DNA from: Halalkalicoccus sp. CG83 | GTDB lineage: Archaea > Halobacteriota > Halobacteria > Halobacteriales > Halalkalicoccaceae | Assembly: GCF_037081715.1 (NCBI RefSeq) | Contig: NZ_JAZDDH010000001.1 | Coordinates: forward strand, 1,302,001 to 1,366,000 | Length of the DNA stretch: 64,000 bases | Reading direction: 5' to 3' | Part shown: in pieces, positions 36,921-44,977 of the stretch | How positions within the stretch are numbered: position 1 is the stretch's first letter | How the letters are laid out: each line of letters opens with the position of its first letter | Notes under the pieces: generated by a model | What the model was told of the DNA's origin: nothing | The model's database searches: none | Seen by the model: only the letters and a program-made list of their open reading frames with translations | Program-made: the position numbers and the translations under genes

Positions 36921-38654
36921 TTACCCGGGATCGAGACCCACAAGCTTCCGGTTCAGCACGTCCGCGTAGCCCGAGAAGGAGAGCTTGAGCGTCGGCACGC
37001 CGGTGAAGCTCAGCGTCTGGAGCGCGAGCAGCGGCCGATCGACGTCGGCACCCCGTGCCCGTAGCGCGCGTTCGACGGCGCCGAGAAGCGTCGCGGTCTC
37101 CTCGACGTCGAGATCCGAGCAGGTCGCCCCGATCCGAAGCGGAAGCTCGGCCGTGACCTCGCCTCCCCCGTCGACCACGACCCAGCCGCCACCGAGTTCG
37201 CGCACGCGTTCGGCGGCGCGGGCCATCGCCCCCTCCTCGGTGCCGACGACGAGCACGCCCGCCCGCTCCCAGGTAAGGGAGGTGGCCGCGGCGCCGCCCC
37301 CGAGCCCGAAGCCGACGAGAAAGCCGGTGAAGCCGTCCTCGTTCGCGCCGGCGGACGCGTCGGGGTGGCGATCGAGCAGCGCCGCCTTGAGGACGTCGCG
37401 CTCCGGATCGGCTCGAAGCCCGCCGTCGTCGCGAGGGGGCTCGACCGTCGTCTCGCTCGAGAGCAGGCCGCCCTCGTAACGGATCGCGCGCACCGGTCCT
37501 TCGGAATCGGGAACGACGAAGCGCTCGGGATCCGTCCGGACCTCGGCGGCGTCGTAGAACCGGTCGGGGTACTCGCGGTGTCGCGGTCCGACGGTCGCCG
37601 AACCGTTCCGGACGACGACCTCGCCGCCGCTGATCACGGTTCGTACCGTAACGTCCTCGACGTCGGAGAGGAGCACGACGTCGGCGACGTTTCCGGGAGC
37701 GAGCGACCCGCGGTCGGCGAGTCCGAACTGGCGTGCCGGCTCGAACGTCACCATTCGGATGGCGTCGGCGGGTTCGATCCCCGCCTCGATCGCCCGCCGG
37801 ACGACGGCATCCATGTGACCCTCGCGAACGATGTCGCGGGGCCACATCCCGTCGGTCGAGAGCGAGCAGTCGAGGTCGCCGATCCGGTCGTACGCCTCCG
37901 CGAGCGCGTCGACGTCGTCACGGACCGAGCCGTAGCGTCCGACGACGTGGATCCCGTTCTCCGCACGGTCGACGACCCCGTCGGCGCTGATGGCCTCGTG
38001 ATCGTTGTCGACGATCGAGGCGAACGCCGCGAGCTTCGCGCCGCGACAGCCGGCACCGTGGCCCGTCACCGGCTTCCCGAGATCGCGAGCACGGTCGTAG
38101 AGCGCCTCCGCGGGGGTGTCGTGCCCCACGGCGTGGATCCAGCCCGACTCGCCGACGCCGACCACCCGATCGTCATCCAGGAGCTCGACGAGTCGATCCG
38201 CCTCCTCGCCCGCCGCACGCGGCGGCTCGAACGTATCGAACAGGGGCGTCGGCGGGATCGTCACGCGGACGGTGACCGGTAGGTAGGCAGTCGCGGCGAG
38301 CAGCTCCTCGACGCCGGCCGCGCCGAAGGCGCCGAACGCGGAACACTCCGTGACGACGGCGGTCGTCCCGCCCTCCAGCGAGCGGTGATAGACGGTCTCG
38401 TAGCTCTGGAGGAGGTCGAGGTGGGTGTGGGCGTCGACGAACCCCGGAACGACGGCGTGGTCGTCGGCGTTGATCACCTCCGTCTCCGGGCCCGTTACCG
38501 CCTCCGCGCTCTCGGGGAGCGCCGCGACCCGGTTGTTCACGACCGCGACGTCGCGCGAGCGAAACTGCCCGGTCTCGGGGGACAGCACCCGCCCGCCCCT
38601 CACCACGAGGTCCGCCGGCTCCTCCTCGAGCGCGACCGACTGGAGTTCGTTCAC
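36921..38654 (-). CDS. ade: Adenine deaminase
   Basis: Amidohydrolase of 577 residues that deaminates adenine to hypoxanthine in purine salvage. Metal and active-site segments are VPGFVDAHTHLDLLQSYE (HxH), VGVGESGWIHAV, VTGHGAGC (His), SLSTDGMWPRDI (Asp), and the C-terminal adenine deaminase domain with FTGVPTLKLSFSGYADV. Start is the GTG at 38654, whose GTGA overlaps the stop of a 22-codon mini-ORF. Confidence 0.93.
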   Translation of the reverse strand: MNELQSVALEEEPADLVVRGGRVLSPETGQFRSRDVAVVNNRVAALPESAEAVTGPETEVINADDHAVVPGFVDAHTHLDLLQSYETVYHRSLEGGTTAVVTECSAFGAFGAAGVEELLAATAYLPVTVRVTIPPTPLFDTFEPPRAAGEEADRLVELLDDDRVVGVGESGWIHAVGHDTPAEALYDRARDLGKPVTGHGAGCRGAKLAAFASIVDNDHEAISADGVVDRAENGIHVVGRYGSVRDDVDALAEAYDRIGDLDCSLSTDGMWPRDIVREGHMDAVVRRAIEAGIEPADAIRMVTFEPARQFGLADRGSLAPGNVADVVLLSDVEDVTVRTVISGGEVVVRNGSATVGPRHREYPDRFYDAAEVRTDPERFVVPDSEGPVRAIRYEGGLLSSETTVEPPRDDGGLRADPERDVLKAALLDRHPDASAGANEDGFTGFLVGFGLGGGAAATSLTWERAGVLVVGTEEGAMARAAERVRELGGGWVVVDGGGEVTAELPLRIGATCSDLDVEETATLLGAVERALRARGADVDRPLLALQTLSFTGVPTLKLSFSGYADVLNRKLVGLDPG

Positions 38655-38719
38655 GCGTCCTCCCCGTTCGATGCGGTTCGGTTCGTCCAGAGCGTCGCTC
38701 CGTGTAGCCGCCGATCCAT
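38651..38719 (-). CDS. Leader mini-ORF before ade (22 aa)
   Basis: ORF beginning MDRRLHGATL and ending NGEDA. It starts about 26 nt after a TATA-like ttgataac (38741-38748, minus strand), and its TGA overlaps the GTG of the adenine deaminase gene. It would be the leaderless first cistron. Confidence 0.45.
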   Translation of the reverse strand: MDRRLHGATLWTNRTASNGEDA

Positions 38720-38836
38720 ATCTCCGAATGTGAGAGACGTGTTATCAAACTACTCGTGTGATCGGCGGGGGTCGCACGTCGGCGTTCGCGTTCGAGAGGT
38801 AACGTTTAAGTCCGCGACGGGGGAAATTCAGGCCGC

Positions 38837-38911
38837 GGGTTGGTGATCTAGTCCGGTTATGATACCTCCTTCACACGGAGGAAGCCGGCGGTTCAAATCC
38901 GCCCCAACCCA
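38837..38911 (+). tRNA. tRNA-Val (CAC)
   Basis: Cloverleaf of 75 nt. The acceptor stem is GGGTTGG with CCAACCC and discriminator A. The anticodon stem is CCTCC/GGAGG with loop TTCACAC, giving anticodon CAC. The T arm is GGCGG-TTCAAAT-CCGCC. CCA is not fully encoded. An upstream gtttaag (about 38803) is a plausible TATA. Its 3' end is partly duplicated 190 nt downstream. Confidence 0.96.
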
Positions 38912-38967
38912 CCTTTTGCTGCGCTCCTTCGCTTCGCTCAGTCGCTAGCAAAAGCTGGACCAAAAAC

Positions 38968-38996
38968 GAACGGCTCTCCCGTCGGTCGAGCCGTTC
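38968..38996. repeat. Inverted repeat after tRNA-Val
   Basis: Perfect 9-bp arms gaacggctc (38968-38976) and gagccgttc (38988-38996), loop 11 nt. A second, shorter pair (cttttgct at 38913-38920, agcaaaag at about 38947-38954) directly follows the tRNA and could terminate it. Confidence 0.55.
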
Positions 38997-39079
38997 TACC
39001 GCTCACTCACTTCGTTCGTTCGCGGTGAACAAACGGCGGTCTGAACCAAGGAACGAAGCGAAGCGAAGCGGAGTGACTA

Positions 39080-39102
39080 CGGTTCAAATCCGCCCCGATC
39101 CA
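39080..39102 (+). repeat. Partial copy of the tRNA-Val 3' end
   Basis: Seventeen bases (cggttcaaatccgcccc) are identical to positions 38889-38905 in the tRNA T arm and acceptor. The remaining bases diverge but keep the final cca-like end. The 5' side of the copy does not complete a T stem, so it is not a functional tRNA. It looks like an attachment-site duplication left by an element that integrated in the tRNA. Confidence 0.7.
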
Positions 39103-39342
39103 CTGATTTTTGCGCCGAACACTTCCGCGAGGCGTAAATCTGTTAGGAAAGGACAAGAGAACTACTCGTAGTTTAAATTCACCTCGTTTTATCCCTTCTA
39201 CGTACGCTGGGAAACCACAGATCTCGCTATGTTTTATAGAGCATACGGCTCAAAAAGCGGGGCCAACTGCGAGAACATTTGTTAGCGATTTGGCGTTAGG
39301 ACTGGTTGAAAATTCGGGGTGTCAATAGTAACAGAAAACCTA
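39103..39342. other. AT-rich stretch at the island edge
   Basis: Base composition falls sharply here compared with the rest of the window. No gene supported; a frame from a TTG at 39110 ends in a run without recognisable motifs. Confidence 0.35.
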
Positions 39343-40086
39343 TCAAGGTAGAATTTGATTATCAGGAGAAGGTATCCCCCTATCTGGCATCTGCCAAATC
39401 CCTCCTTCAATTATAAGCAATAGGTCCTCGAGGGTCGTCTGGTTTTCAATTGGGACCGCAGCTCTGAAGAGAGTTATTTCTTGAACTCGACGGGTGGGAG
39501 TTTCATACACTAGTCGTAGTTCATAACCAATACTTCTTTTATTAGTAGTCTTTGAGAATTCTTGTTTCGATTCTGTTGGCCAATCTGTCTCCCCCAGTCC
39601 TGAGATTTTGAAGGGATCAGCAGTCATATTCACGTCAGTTTCAGAGGGTTTAATAGATCTCTTTACTCCGCTGGTTTCCCAATCAAGGCGTTCCATGTCC
39701 GTTCCCTTAGTTTCATACTTAGAATCAGTCCAGATATTTCCACTAAACGGAGGCAGTACCTCGTCATCTGGATCCTTAGAATCGGAGAAGATAAAAACAA
39801 GATTAATACTCAACTCTGAGGCAGTCCCTTTCCCTATATTACTAATCGATAACTCAATCTCATTTTCATGGATATTCCAATATAAAACCTCATCGTGCGG
39901 ATTTTGTTGTAATTCTACTAGATTATTCTGTTTCTCCATAATATTCGTTTGTTTTTCTGCTATGACCGTCTGGTTAGCGATACTCTCTGATTGTTTTTTA
40001 TATAAATAGACTAACGCTACTGTTAGAATTGAGCTCACAATTAGATTTGCCAATTGGATCCCTGATTCTGGGCTCAGACTCACCAT
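39343..40086 (-). CDS. Orphan membrane-anchored protein in a low-GC island
   Basis: Protein of 247 residues, not recognised. One N-terminal membrane helix (LANLIVSSILTVALVYLY) is followed by a short coiled-coil-like Gln/Asn-rich segment (about 33-60) and a soluble beta-rich domain. Codon use is strongly AT-biased (for example AAA, ATA, TTT) and the protein is much less acidic than its neighbours, a sign of recent transfer. It lies just beyond the partial tRNA copy. A role in defence or mobile-element biology is possible but nothing shows it. Confidence 0.7.
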   Translation of the reverse strand: MVSLSPESGIQLANLIVSSILTVALVYLYKKQSESIANQTVIAEKQTNIMEKQNNLVELQQNPHDEVLYWNIHENEIELSISNIGKGTASELSINLVFIFSDSKDPDDEVLPPFSGNIWTDSKYETKGTDMERLDWETSGVKRSIKPSETDVNMTADPFKISGLGETDWPTESKQEFSKTTNKRSIGYELRLVYETPTRRVQEITLFRAAVPIENQTTLEDLLLIIEGGIWQMPDRGIPSPDNQILP

Positions 40087-40435
40087 AGGTCCTGATAATT
40101 ATGAAAGGCTTTGAAGATGTGGTGTTATCTATATCAAACTATGAATACGATAGCGGTCCAACGGCTTATTTGACGGTTTGACCCGTCGTAATTTCAAGAG
40201 AATAGGATCACTTAAAGACAAATAAGTGTATTCCAAGTCTTTTCTACCTTCTGCAGCGGCAAGGGGCGAAAGTAGAAGTACGACTCCAGTAGCTCAAGTC
40301 TGAACGCTAAGCTGGTGATCTATATGATTCGACTGTCCCGATCAATTCGACCACCATTCAGATACTTGAAAAAAGCGTTGTTCCCTGATCAAACAGGATG
40401 GAATCGCTTTAAGCTTTGCAGGGCTCTGCAACCGT
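40087..40435. other. AT-rich region upstream of the orphan gene
   Basis: Contains the promoter side of the orphan gene and no other supported gene. A short dyad cactta/taagtg occurs near 40210-40230. The GC content returns to the chromosomal level at about 40435. Confidence 0.35.
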
Positions 40436-40672
40436 TTAGTGTACGACCGCGACGACGTGCTGAGCGTCCTGCCGTCGGATCCCGCTGACTCCCAGTCCTT
40501 CCCGGGCGAGCACGCCGCAGGCCGACGGCGGGAGACGTGCCGCCTCGATGACCACCTCCAGATACGGCACGACCTCGACGTCCCGGTGGATCTCCACCGA
40601 CTTGACGGCGGGGAGGTCGTCGAGTTGGGGGGCAGCGCGACCGAGCGGGTCGTCACGTCTGGTCTGTGACAT
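40436..40672 (-). CDS. Hypothetical protein (78 aa)
   Basis: Not recognised. A compact alpha/beta pattern (LPAVKSVEIHRDVEVVPYLEVVIEAARL, GVLAREGLGVSGIRRQ, HVVAVVH) looks like a real small domain. TATA-like cctaacaaag is about 27-30 nt before the ATG at 40672. The longer ORF extending upstream is a shadow of the opposite GNAT gene. It marks the right border of the low-GC island. Confidence 0.6.
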   Translation of the reverse strand: MSQTRRDDPLGRAAPQLDDLPAVKSVEIHRDVEVVPYLEVVIEAARLPPSACGVLAREGLGVSGIRRQDAQHVVAVVH

Positions 40673-40878
40673 GATCGCGAGTACGAATCGCCGCGTCTTT
40701 GTTAGGCGCTTGCTACGTCGCTCGGCGCCCGTCCGACGATGCCGGGTACGCGTCGGTCGTGGTCGCCGTTCCGCTCGACGACGGTGGTACGCTCGCCCAC
40801 CCGAAGTTCGCGGCTCCTTCGACGGTACGCGGCACTGATTCCGTACCGTCATCATCCCCGCTCGCGAAGGGCGGTCGA

Positions 40879-41004
40879 TCAGAGTACCAGGCCGACGAGT
40901 CGATAGAGGAGTCCAACGACGAACAGCGCGATCAGGAGCGCGGTGGCGACGGGGACGACCGGCGACATCCGTTCGACCTCGAACCCGAGGCGGTCTTCGA
41001 TCAT
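40879..41004 (-). CDS. Single-helix membrane microprotein (41 aa)
   Basis: Starts MIEDRLGFEVERMSPVVPVA and continues into one hydrophobic helix ending LVGLVL. A TATA-like cttatgc (about 41026-41032, minus strand) lies about 25 nt before the ATG, so expression as a leaderless message is credible. Function unknown. Confidence 0.55.
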   Translation of the reverse strand: MIEDRLGFEVERMSPVVPVATALLIALFVVGLLYRLVGLVL

Positions 41005-41152
41005 GCCGGGCACAGACGCCGGGTCCGCATAAGCGTTCTTCGAACCGCCGTTCGACCCCGGCGCTCGTCGATCCGGACGAGTGTCGGGGATCCGAACGAA
41101 CGCCGATATGGATGTGGCAATAGTTTAGTGGTGATGCGTCACACTGTCGGGC

Positions 41153-41917
41153 ATGGAGATTCGTGAGGCGACGACGGCGGATGCCGACGTACTGAAAGGG
41201 ATTGCCCACCGCTCGCTCCAGACGTCCTACGCGCACTTTCTGGAGGACGAAACGATCGACGACGCGGTCGAGCAGTGGTACGGCGAGGGACGTCTCGAGG
41301 AGCTCATCTCGGACGAGGCCGACGACGTCTTCATCCCGGTGCTCGAGGTCGACGACGAGGTCGTCGCGTTCGCCCAGTGTCACCTCGTCGAGTTCCCTGA
41401 GCGCGTCGGCGAGATCCACTGGCTGCACGTCGACCCGGACCACCGCGGTGAGGGCTACGGCTCGCGGCTCTACGACCACGTCCGCGAGCACTTCGAGGAC
41501 GAGGAGGGGCTCGACCGGTTCAAGGGGTTCGTGTTCGCGAAGAACGAGACCGGAAACGAGTTCTACGAGCGCCGTGGGTTCGAGTCGGCCTACACGCACA
41601 CCCAGGAGATCGCCGGCGACGAGTTCGTCGAGAACGTCTGGGTCGACGTCCCCGAGGGCGAGCAGTACCGTCGCGCGGTCGAACCCCACGAGGACGAGGA
41701 CGGCCAGACGCTCTACGTCGCCTACAAGGAGGCGTCGGTCGGGTCGAAAGGAGCGTTTCACGTCTCCTACCTCGACGAGGACCTAGAGCGACGCTACGGC
41801 TGGTTCTGTTCGGTCTGCGAGAGCTTCGACAACGCGATGGACGCCTCGGGACGGGTCGTCTGTAACGAGTGTGGTAACACCCGCAAGCCGACCCGGTGGG
41901 ACGCCGCCTACCTCTGA
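41153..41917 (+). CDS. GNAT acetyltransferase fused to a C-terminal zinc ribbon
   Basis: Protein of 254 residues. The GNAT domain (1-165) has the acetyl-CoA motif IHWLHVDPDHRGEGYGSRLY and NETGNEFYERRGFE. The last 60 residues form a DUF5816-like zinc ribbon with CSVC and CNEC pairs (GWFCSVCESF, VVCNECGNTRKP). A TATA-like tagtttag lies about 30 nt before the ATG. The ribbon suggests a nucleic-acid or protein target rather than a small molecule. Confidence 0.88.
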   Translation: MEIREATTADADVLKGIAHRSLQTSYAHFLEDETIDDAVEQWYGEGRLEELISDEADDVFIPVLEVDDEVVAFAQCHLVEFPERVGEIHWLHVDPDHRGEGYGSRLYDHVREHFEDEEGLDRFKGFVFAKNETGNEFYERRGFESAYTHTQEIAGDEFVENVWVDVPEGEQYRRAVEPHEDEDGQTLYVAYKEASVGSKGAFHVSYLDEDLERRYGWFCSVCESFDNAMDASGRVVCNECGNTRKPTRWDAAYL

Positions 41918-41946
41918 GCCGCCGAGCCGTCGATTCCTCCACACTC

Positions 41947-43107
41947 ATGCTTCCGACCCGTCTCCGCTGTCACGCCTGCGACGCGACCGCCAGCCTCGAG
42001 GAGCGAAAGCGCTGTGTGTGTGGCGAGCCCCTCTGGTTCGAGACGCATTCGGAGGAGTTCGAGTGGCCCGACCGACGCGATCCGGGGATGTGGCGCTACG
42101 CCGACCTGCTGCCCGTCGATCCCCCCTCGGGCGTCGGCGCGGCCGCCGGCGGGACGCCGCTGGTCCGGTCGCCCCGGCTCGACGTCGGCGGTGCTCGTCT
42201 CTTCGTCAAGGACGAGGGAGAGAACCCGACGGGGAGCTTCAAGGACCGGGGCAGCGCGGTCGGCGTCGCGTACGCCGTCGCCGCGGGCCGCGAGCGGATC
42301 GGGACGGTCTCGCACGGGAACATGGCGATGAGCACCGCCGCGACCGCCGCCGGCTCCGGACTCCGGTGTACGGTCTGCGTTCCCGCGGACATCCCCGAGG
42401 AGCGCCTCAAGAACGTCGCCCGCTACGGCCCCGAGATCGTCCGGATCGAGGGCGATTACGGCCGGCTCTACGAGGAGTCGCTCGCGCTCGAAGGAATCGA
42501 GTTCGTCAACTCGGATACGCCGCTCAGGGTGGCTGGCCAGAAGACGGTCGCCCTCGAGATCTGCGAGGCGTTCGCCCCCGGGACGCCCGAGGCGATCGTC
42601 CTGCCCGTCTCGAGCGGCGGACAGCTGAGCGCGATCCGGAAGGCGCTTCACGAGCTTCGTACCGCTGGACTGATCGACCGACCGCCGCGGCTGTATGCCG
42701 TCCAGGCGGCCGCCTGCGATCCGATCGTACGGGCGTTCGAGGCCGGCGACGAGCGGGTCTCGCCGATCGACGCCGGCGAGACGATCGCCTACTCGATCGC
42801 CAACGCGGACCCACCGAGCGGGACCCGGGCGCTCGCCGCGCTCCGCGAGACCGGTGGCGGGGCGGTCTCGGTTCCCGACGAGGAGACCCGAGCCGCCCGG
42901 CGACGGCTGGCCCGCGAGGGCGGCTTCGCCATCGAGAGCTCCTCGGCGGTCGCCTACGCCGGTCTCGAACGTCTCGTCGAACGCGACGAGATCGAGTCGA
43001 ACGAGCGGGTCGTGCTGATCGCGACCGGCAGCGGGTTCAAGGAACGAACCGAGGAGGCCGTCGAGAGCCGGACGATCGCGCTCGAGGAACTGGCGTCGAT
43101 CGAGTGA
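41947..43107 (+). CDS. Threonine synthase-like PLP enzyme
   Basis: Fold-type II PLP-dependent enzyme of 386 residues. An N-terminal zinc ribbon (CHACDA...CVCGEPL) precedes the catalytic domain. The Schiff-base Lys is in NPTGSFKDRGSAV; a Ser/Gly-rich phosphate loop is PVSSGGQLSAI. Threonine synthases of archaea have this layout and convert O-phosphohomoserine to threonine, but haloarchaea carry several paralogues, so the exact reaction is not certain. The GNAT gene is 29 nt upstream. Confidence 0.85.
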   Translation: MLPTRLRCHACDATASLEERKRCVCGEPLWFETHSEEFEWPDRRDPGMWRYADLLPVDPPSGVGAAAGGTPLVRSPRLDVGGARLFVKDEGENPTGSFKDRGSAVGVAYAVAAGRERIGTVSHGNMAMSTAATAAGSGLRCTVCVPADIPEERLKNVARYGPEIVRIEGDYGRLYEESLALEGIEFVNSDTPLRVAGQKTVALEICEAFAPGTPEAIVLPVSSGGQLSAIRKALHELRTAGLIDRPPRLYAVQAAACDPIVRAFEAGDERVSPIDAGETIAYSIANADPPSGTRALAALRETGGGAVSVPDEETRAARRRLAREGGFAIESSSAVAYAGLERLVERDEIESNERVVLIATGSGFKERTEEAVESRTIALEELASIE

Positions 43108-43206
43108 CGCCCATCCGTTTCCGTCGTCATCCGACGCCAATCCGCGTAGAGTCGCCCCGCTACGGTACCCTCGACCGCGGCCGGATCACCGGGTCGACTC
43201 AGTCGG

Positions 43207-43905
43207 TCAGTCGATTCGATCGGCCAGATCGAGGAAGCTCTCGACCTCCAGGTCGGGGTCGACACCGAGGTGCTCGCGGGGCGGGGACTTCTCGGGGCGC
43301 GCGAGCCAACAGCTGTGCATACCCGCGTGTTTCGCGCCCCAGACGTCGCGCATCGTCCCGCCCGAGACGTGGAGGATCCGATCGATCGGCGTGCCGGCCC
43401 GCGCGGCGGCGTGGCGATAGATCTCGCGGTCGGGCTTGTACGTCCGGACCTCGTCGGCGCTGACGACCCCCGAGACGACCCCCTCGAGTTCCGCAGCCTC
43501 GACGAGGTGCTCGAGCATCGCCGGGCTTCCGTTCGAGACGACGTAGACGTCGTAGCCCGCCTCGACGATCCGCCGGATGCCGGGAGGGACGTCCTCGAAG
43601 ACGGCGAGCCGTTCCTCGTAGACCGTCCGTCGGATCCGCTCGCGGACCTCGCTTTCGACGTCGTGACCGTGGGACTCGAGCGCGTACCGGAGCCCGAGGT
43701 CGATCAGTTCGTCGAACGGCCGATACGCCTCGATGTCGTTCGCCACCACCGAGTAGAGGATGTACTGGTTGCGCCAGAGCCGTGAGACGGCGGCCGGATC
43801 CTCGAGGTCGTCGACGAACTCCTCGAGGGCGGCCGCCTGCGAATCGACGTCCACCAGCGTCGAGTAGGAGTCGACGGTCACGGTCTCGATCAGGTCCCAG
43901 TTCAT
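43207..43905 (-). CDS. Haloacid dehalogenase-type hydrolase (type II)
   Basis: HAD-superfamily protein of 232 residues. Motif I is VDSYSTLVDVD (nucleophile Asp), motif II VVSNGSP, motif III YKPDREIYRHA (Lys) and motif IV VSGGTMRDVWGAKHAGM. The pattern matches L-2-haloacid dehalogenase-like members with a helical cap, which hydrolyse C-halogen or phosphate bonds. A ggaggg purine run 7 nt before the ATG resembles a ribosome binding site. Convergent with the threonine synthase-like gene. Confidence 0.88.
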   Translation of the reverse strand: MNWDLIETVTVDSYSTLVDVDSQAAALEEFVDDLEDPAAVSRLWRNQYILYSVVANDIEAYRPFDELIDLGLRYALESHGHDVESEVRERIRRTVYEERLAVFEDVPPGIRRIVEAGYDVYVVSNGSPAMLEHLVEAAELEGVVSGVVSADEVRTYKPDREIYRHAAARAGTPIDRILHVSGGTMRDVWGAKHAGMHSCWLARPEKSPPREHLGVDPDLEVESFLDLADRID

Positions 43906-44078
43906 GGTCTCCCTCCACCGTGCGGGACGCTAACTGTATCGGACCGTCTGCGCGACCTTCGCTTCACGTCGCGGTCACGGCTGGGATCCTCGCCGACGGG
44001 CGCTCGTTCGCGATCCGGTCCCGATCGGACGCCACACTCGCCGCCAGCGTTATTGCCCTCCCCCGCTCCCCTCGGACC

Positions 44079-44792
44079 GTGCAACCGATCACCACTACCG
44101 AGACGCTCCGGAGCGAGCTGCGGGTGCTCGCGTTCGACCTCTACGACACGCTGCTCGACCGCGAGTCGAAGTTGGTTCCCGCGATCGATGGCTACTTCGA
44201 CGCCGTCGGCCACGACGGCGACCCGGTCGTCTTCCTTCGCCGATACCTCGCGATGCACTTTCGCGACTCGATGATCGATTCGTTGATCGACGGCCCCCAC
44301 ACCCCGTTCAAGGAGATCAGCCGCCGGGCGTTCGTCTACCGGCTCGAACAGGCCGGCGCACCGGTCGACGACGATCGGGTTCGGGGCGTCCTCGAGGCCT
44401 GGCGGACCCTCGAGCCGTATCCGGACGTCGAACCCGCGCTCTCGCGGCTGGGCGAGGAGTACGCCCTGGTCGGGCTCTCGAACGGCGATCCGGACATGCT
44501 CGCGGCCGTTTCGTCGTCGTTCGAGACCGAACTCGACGGCACCGTCTCGGTCGCCGAGGCCGGCGCGTACAAACCCCACCCCGCGCCCTATCGGCTGGTC
44601 TGCGAGCGGTTCGACGTCGCACCCCACGAGGTGGCGTTCGTCTCGGCGCACACGTTCGACATCGTCGGCGCGAAGGCAGTCGGGATGCGCGGTGCGTTCG
44701 TGAACCGTCACGACAACCCCTACGGCGGCTGGCCCCACCGGCCCGACGTCGAGGTGGACGATCCAAAGGGGCTCGCCGACGCGCTCGCCTGA
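44079..44792 (+). CDS. Haloacid dehalogenase-type hydrolase
   Basis: Second HAD protein, 237 residues, divergent from the first. Motif I is LAFDLYDTLLDRE, motif II GLSNGDPDML, motif III AYKPHPAPYRL and motif IV VSAHTFDIVGAKAVGM. It begins with a GTG at 44079; the TATA-like gttattg (44049-44055) is about 27 nt upstream, so the message is leaderless. It is a distant paralogue of its neighbour. Confidence 0.88.
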   Translation: MQPITTTETLRSELRVLAFDLYDTLLDRESKLVPAIDGYFDAVGHDGDPVVFLRRYLAMHFRDSMIDSLIDGPHTPFKEISRRAFVYRLEQAGAPVDDDRVRGVLEAWRTLEPYPDVEPALSRLGEEYALVGLSNGDPDMLAAVSSSFETELDGTVSVAEAGAYKPHPAPYRLVCERFDVAPHEVAFVSAHTFDIVGAKAVGMRGAFVNRHDNPYGGWPHRPDVEVDDPKGLADALA

Positions 44793-44926
44793 GTCGGACC
44801 GGTCGACGAACGACGGCCGTCCACCTCGGTCGCTGCCGGGCGAGCGTGGATCTGGCGCTCTCGTTCTCTTGCCCGGAATCCGATCCGGTGCGGAACGTTT
44901 TAACCGAACAGCCGCTATGATCGTCG

Positions 44927-44977
44927 ATGACGTTCGACGAAAACGGATGGATCACGGGTCCGTGGACGCACCAATGA
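44927..44977 (+). CDS. Leader mini-ORF before the GCS2-family ligase (16 aa)
   Basis: [19 protein letters not shown] starts 26 nt after a TATA-like ttttaac (44898-44904). Its TGA overlaps the ATG at 44974 (ATGA). Alternative in-frame starts for the main gene (44917, 44950) overlap it, but family members begin near 44974. Confidence 0.45.
   Translation: MTFDENGWITGPWTHQ

Noticed and set aside
40439-40669. Plus-strand ORF of 76 aa
   Set aside because: The opposite strand gives a better-structured small protein with a suitable promoter.
41134-41166. Mini-ORF MRHTVGHGDS overlapping the GNAT gene start
   Set aside because: It overlaps by 14 nt rather than 4, and the TATA-like element points to the GNAT ATG, so it does not fit the leader pattern.
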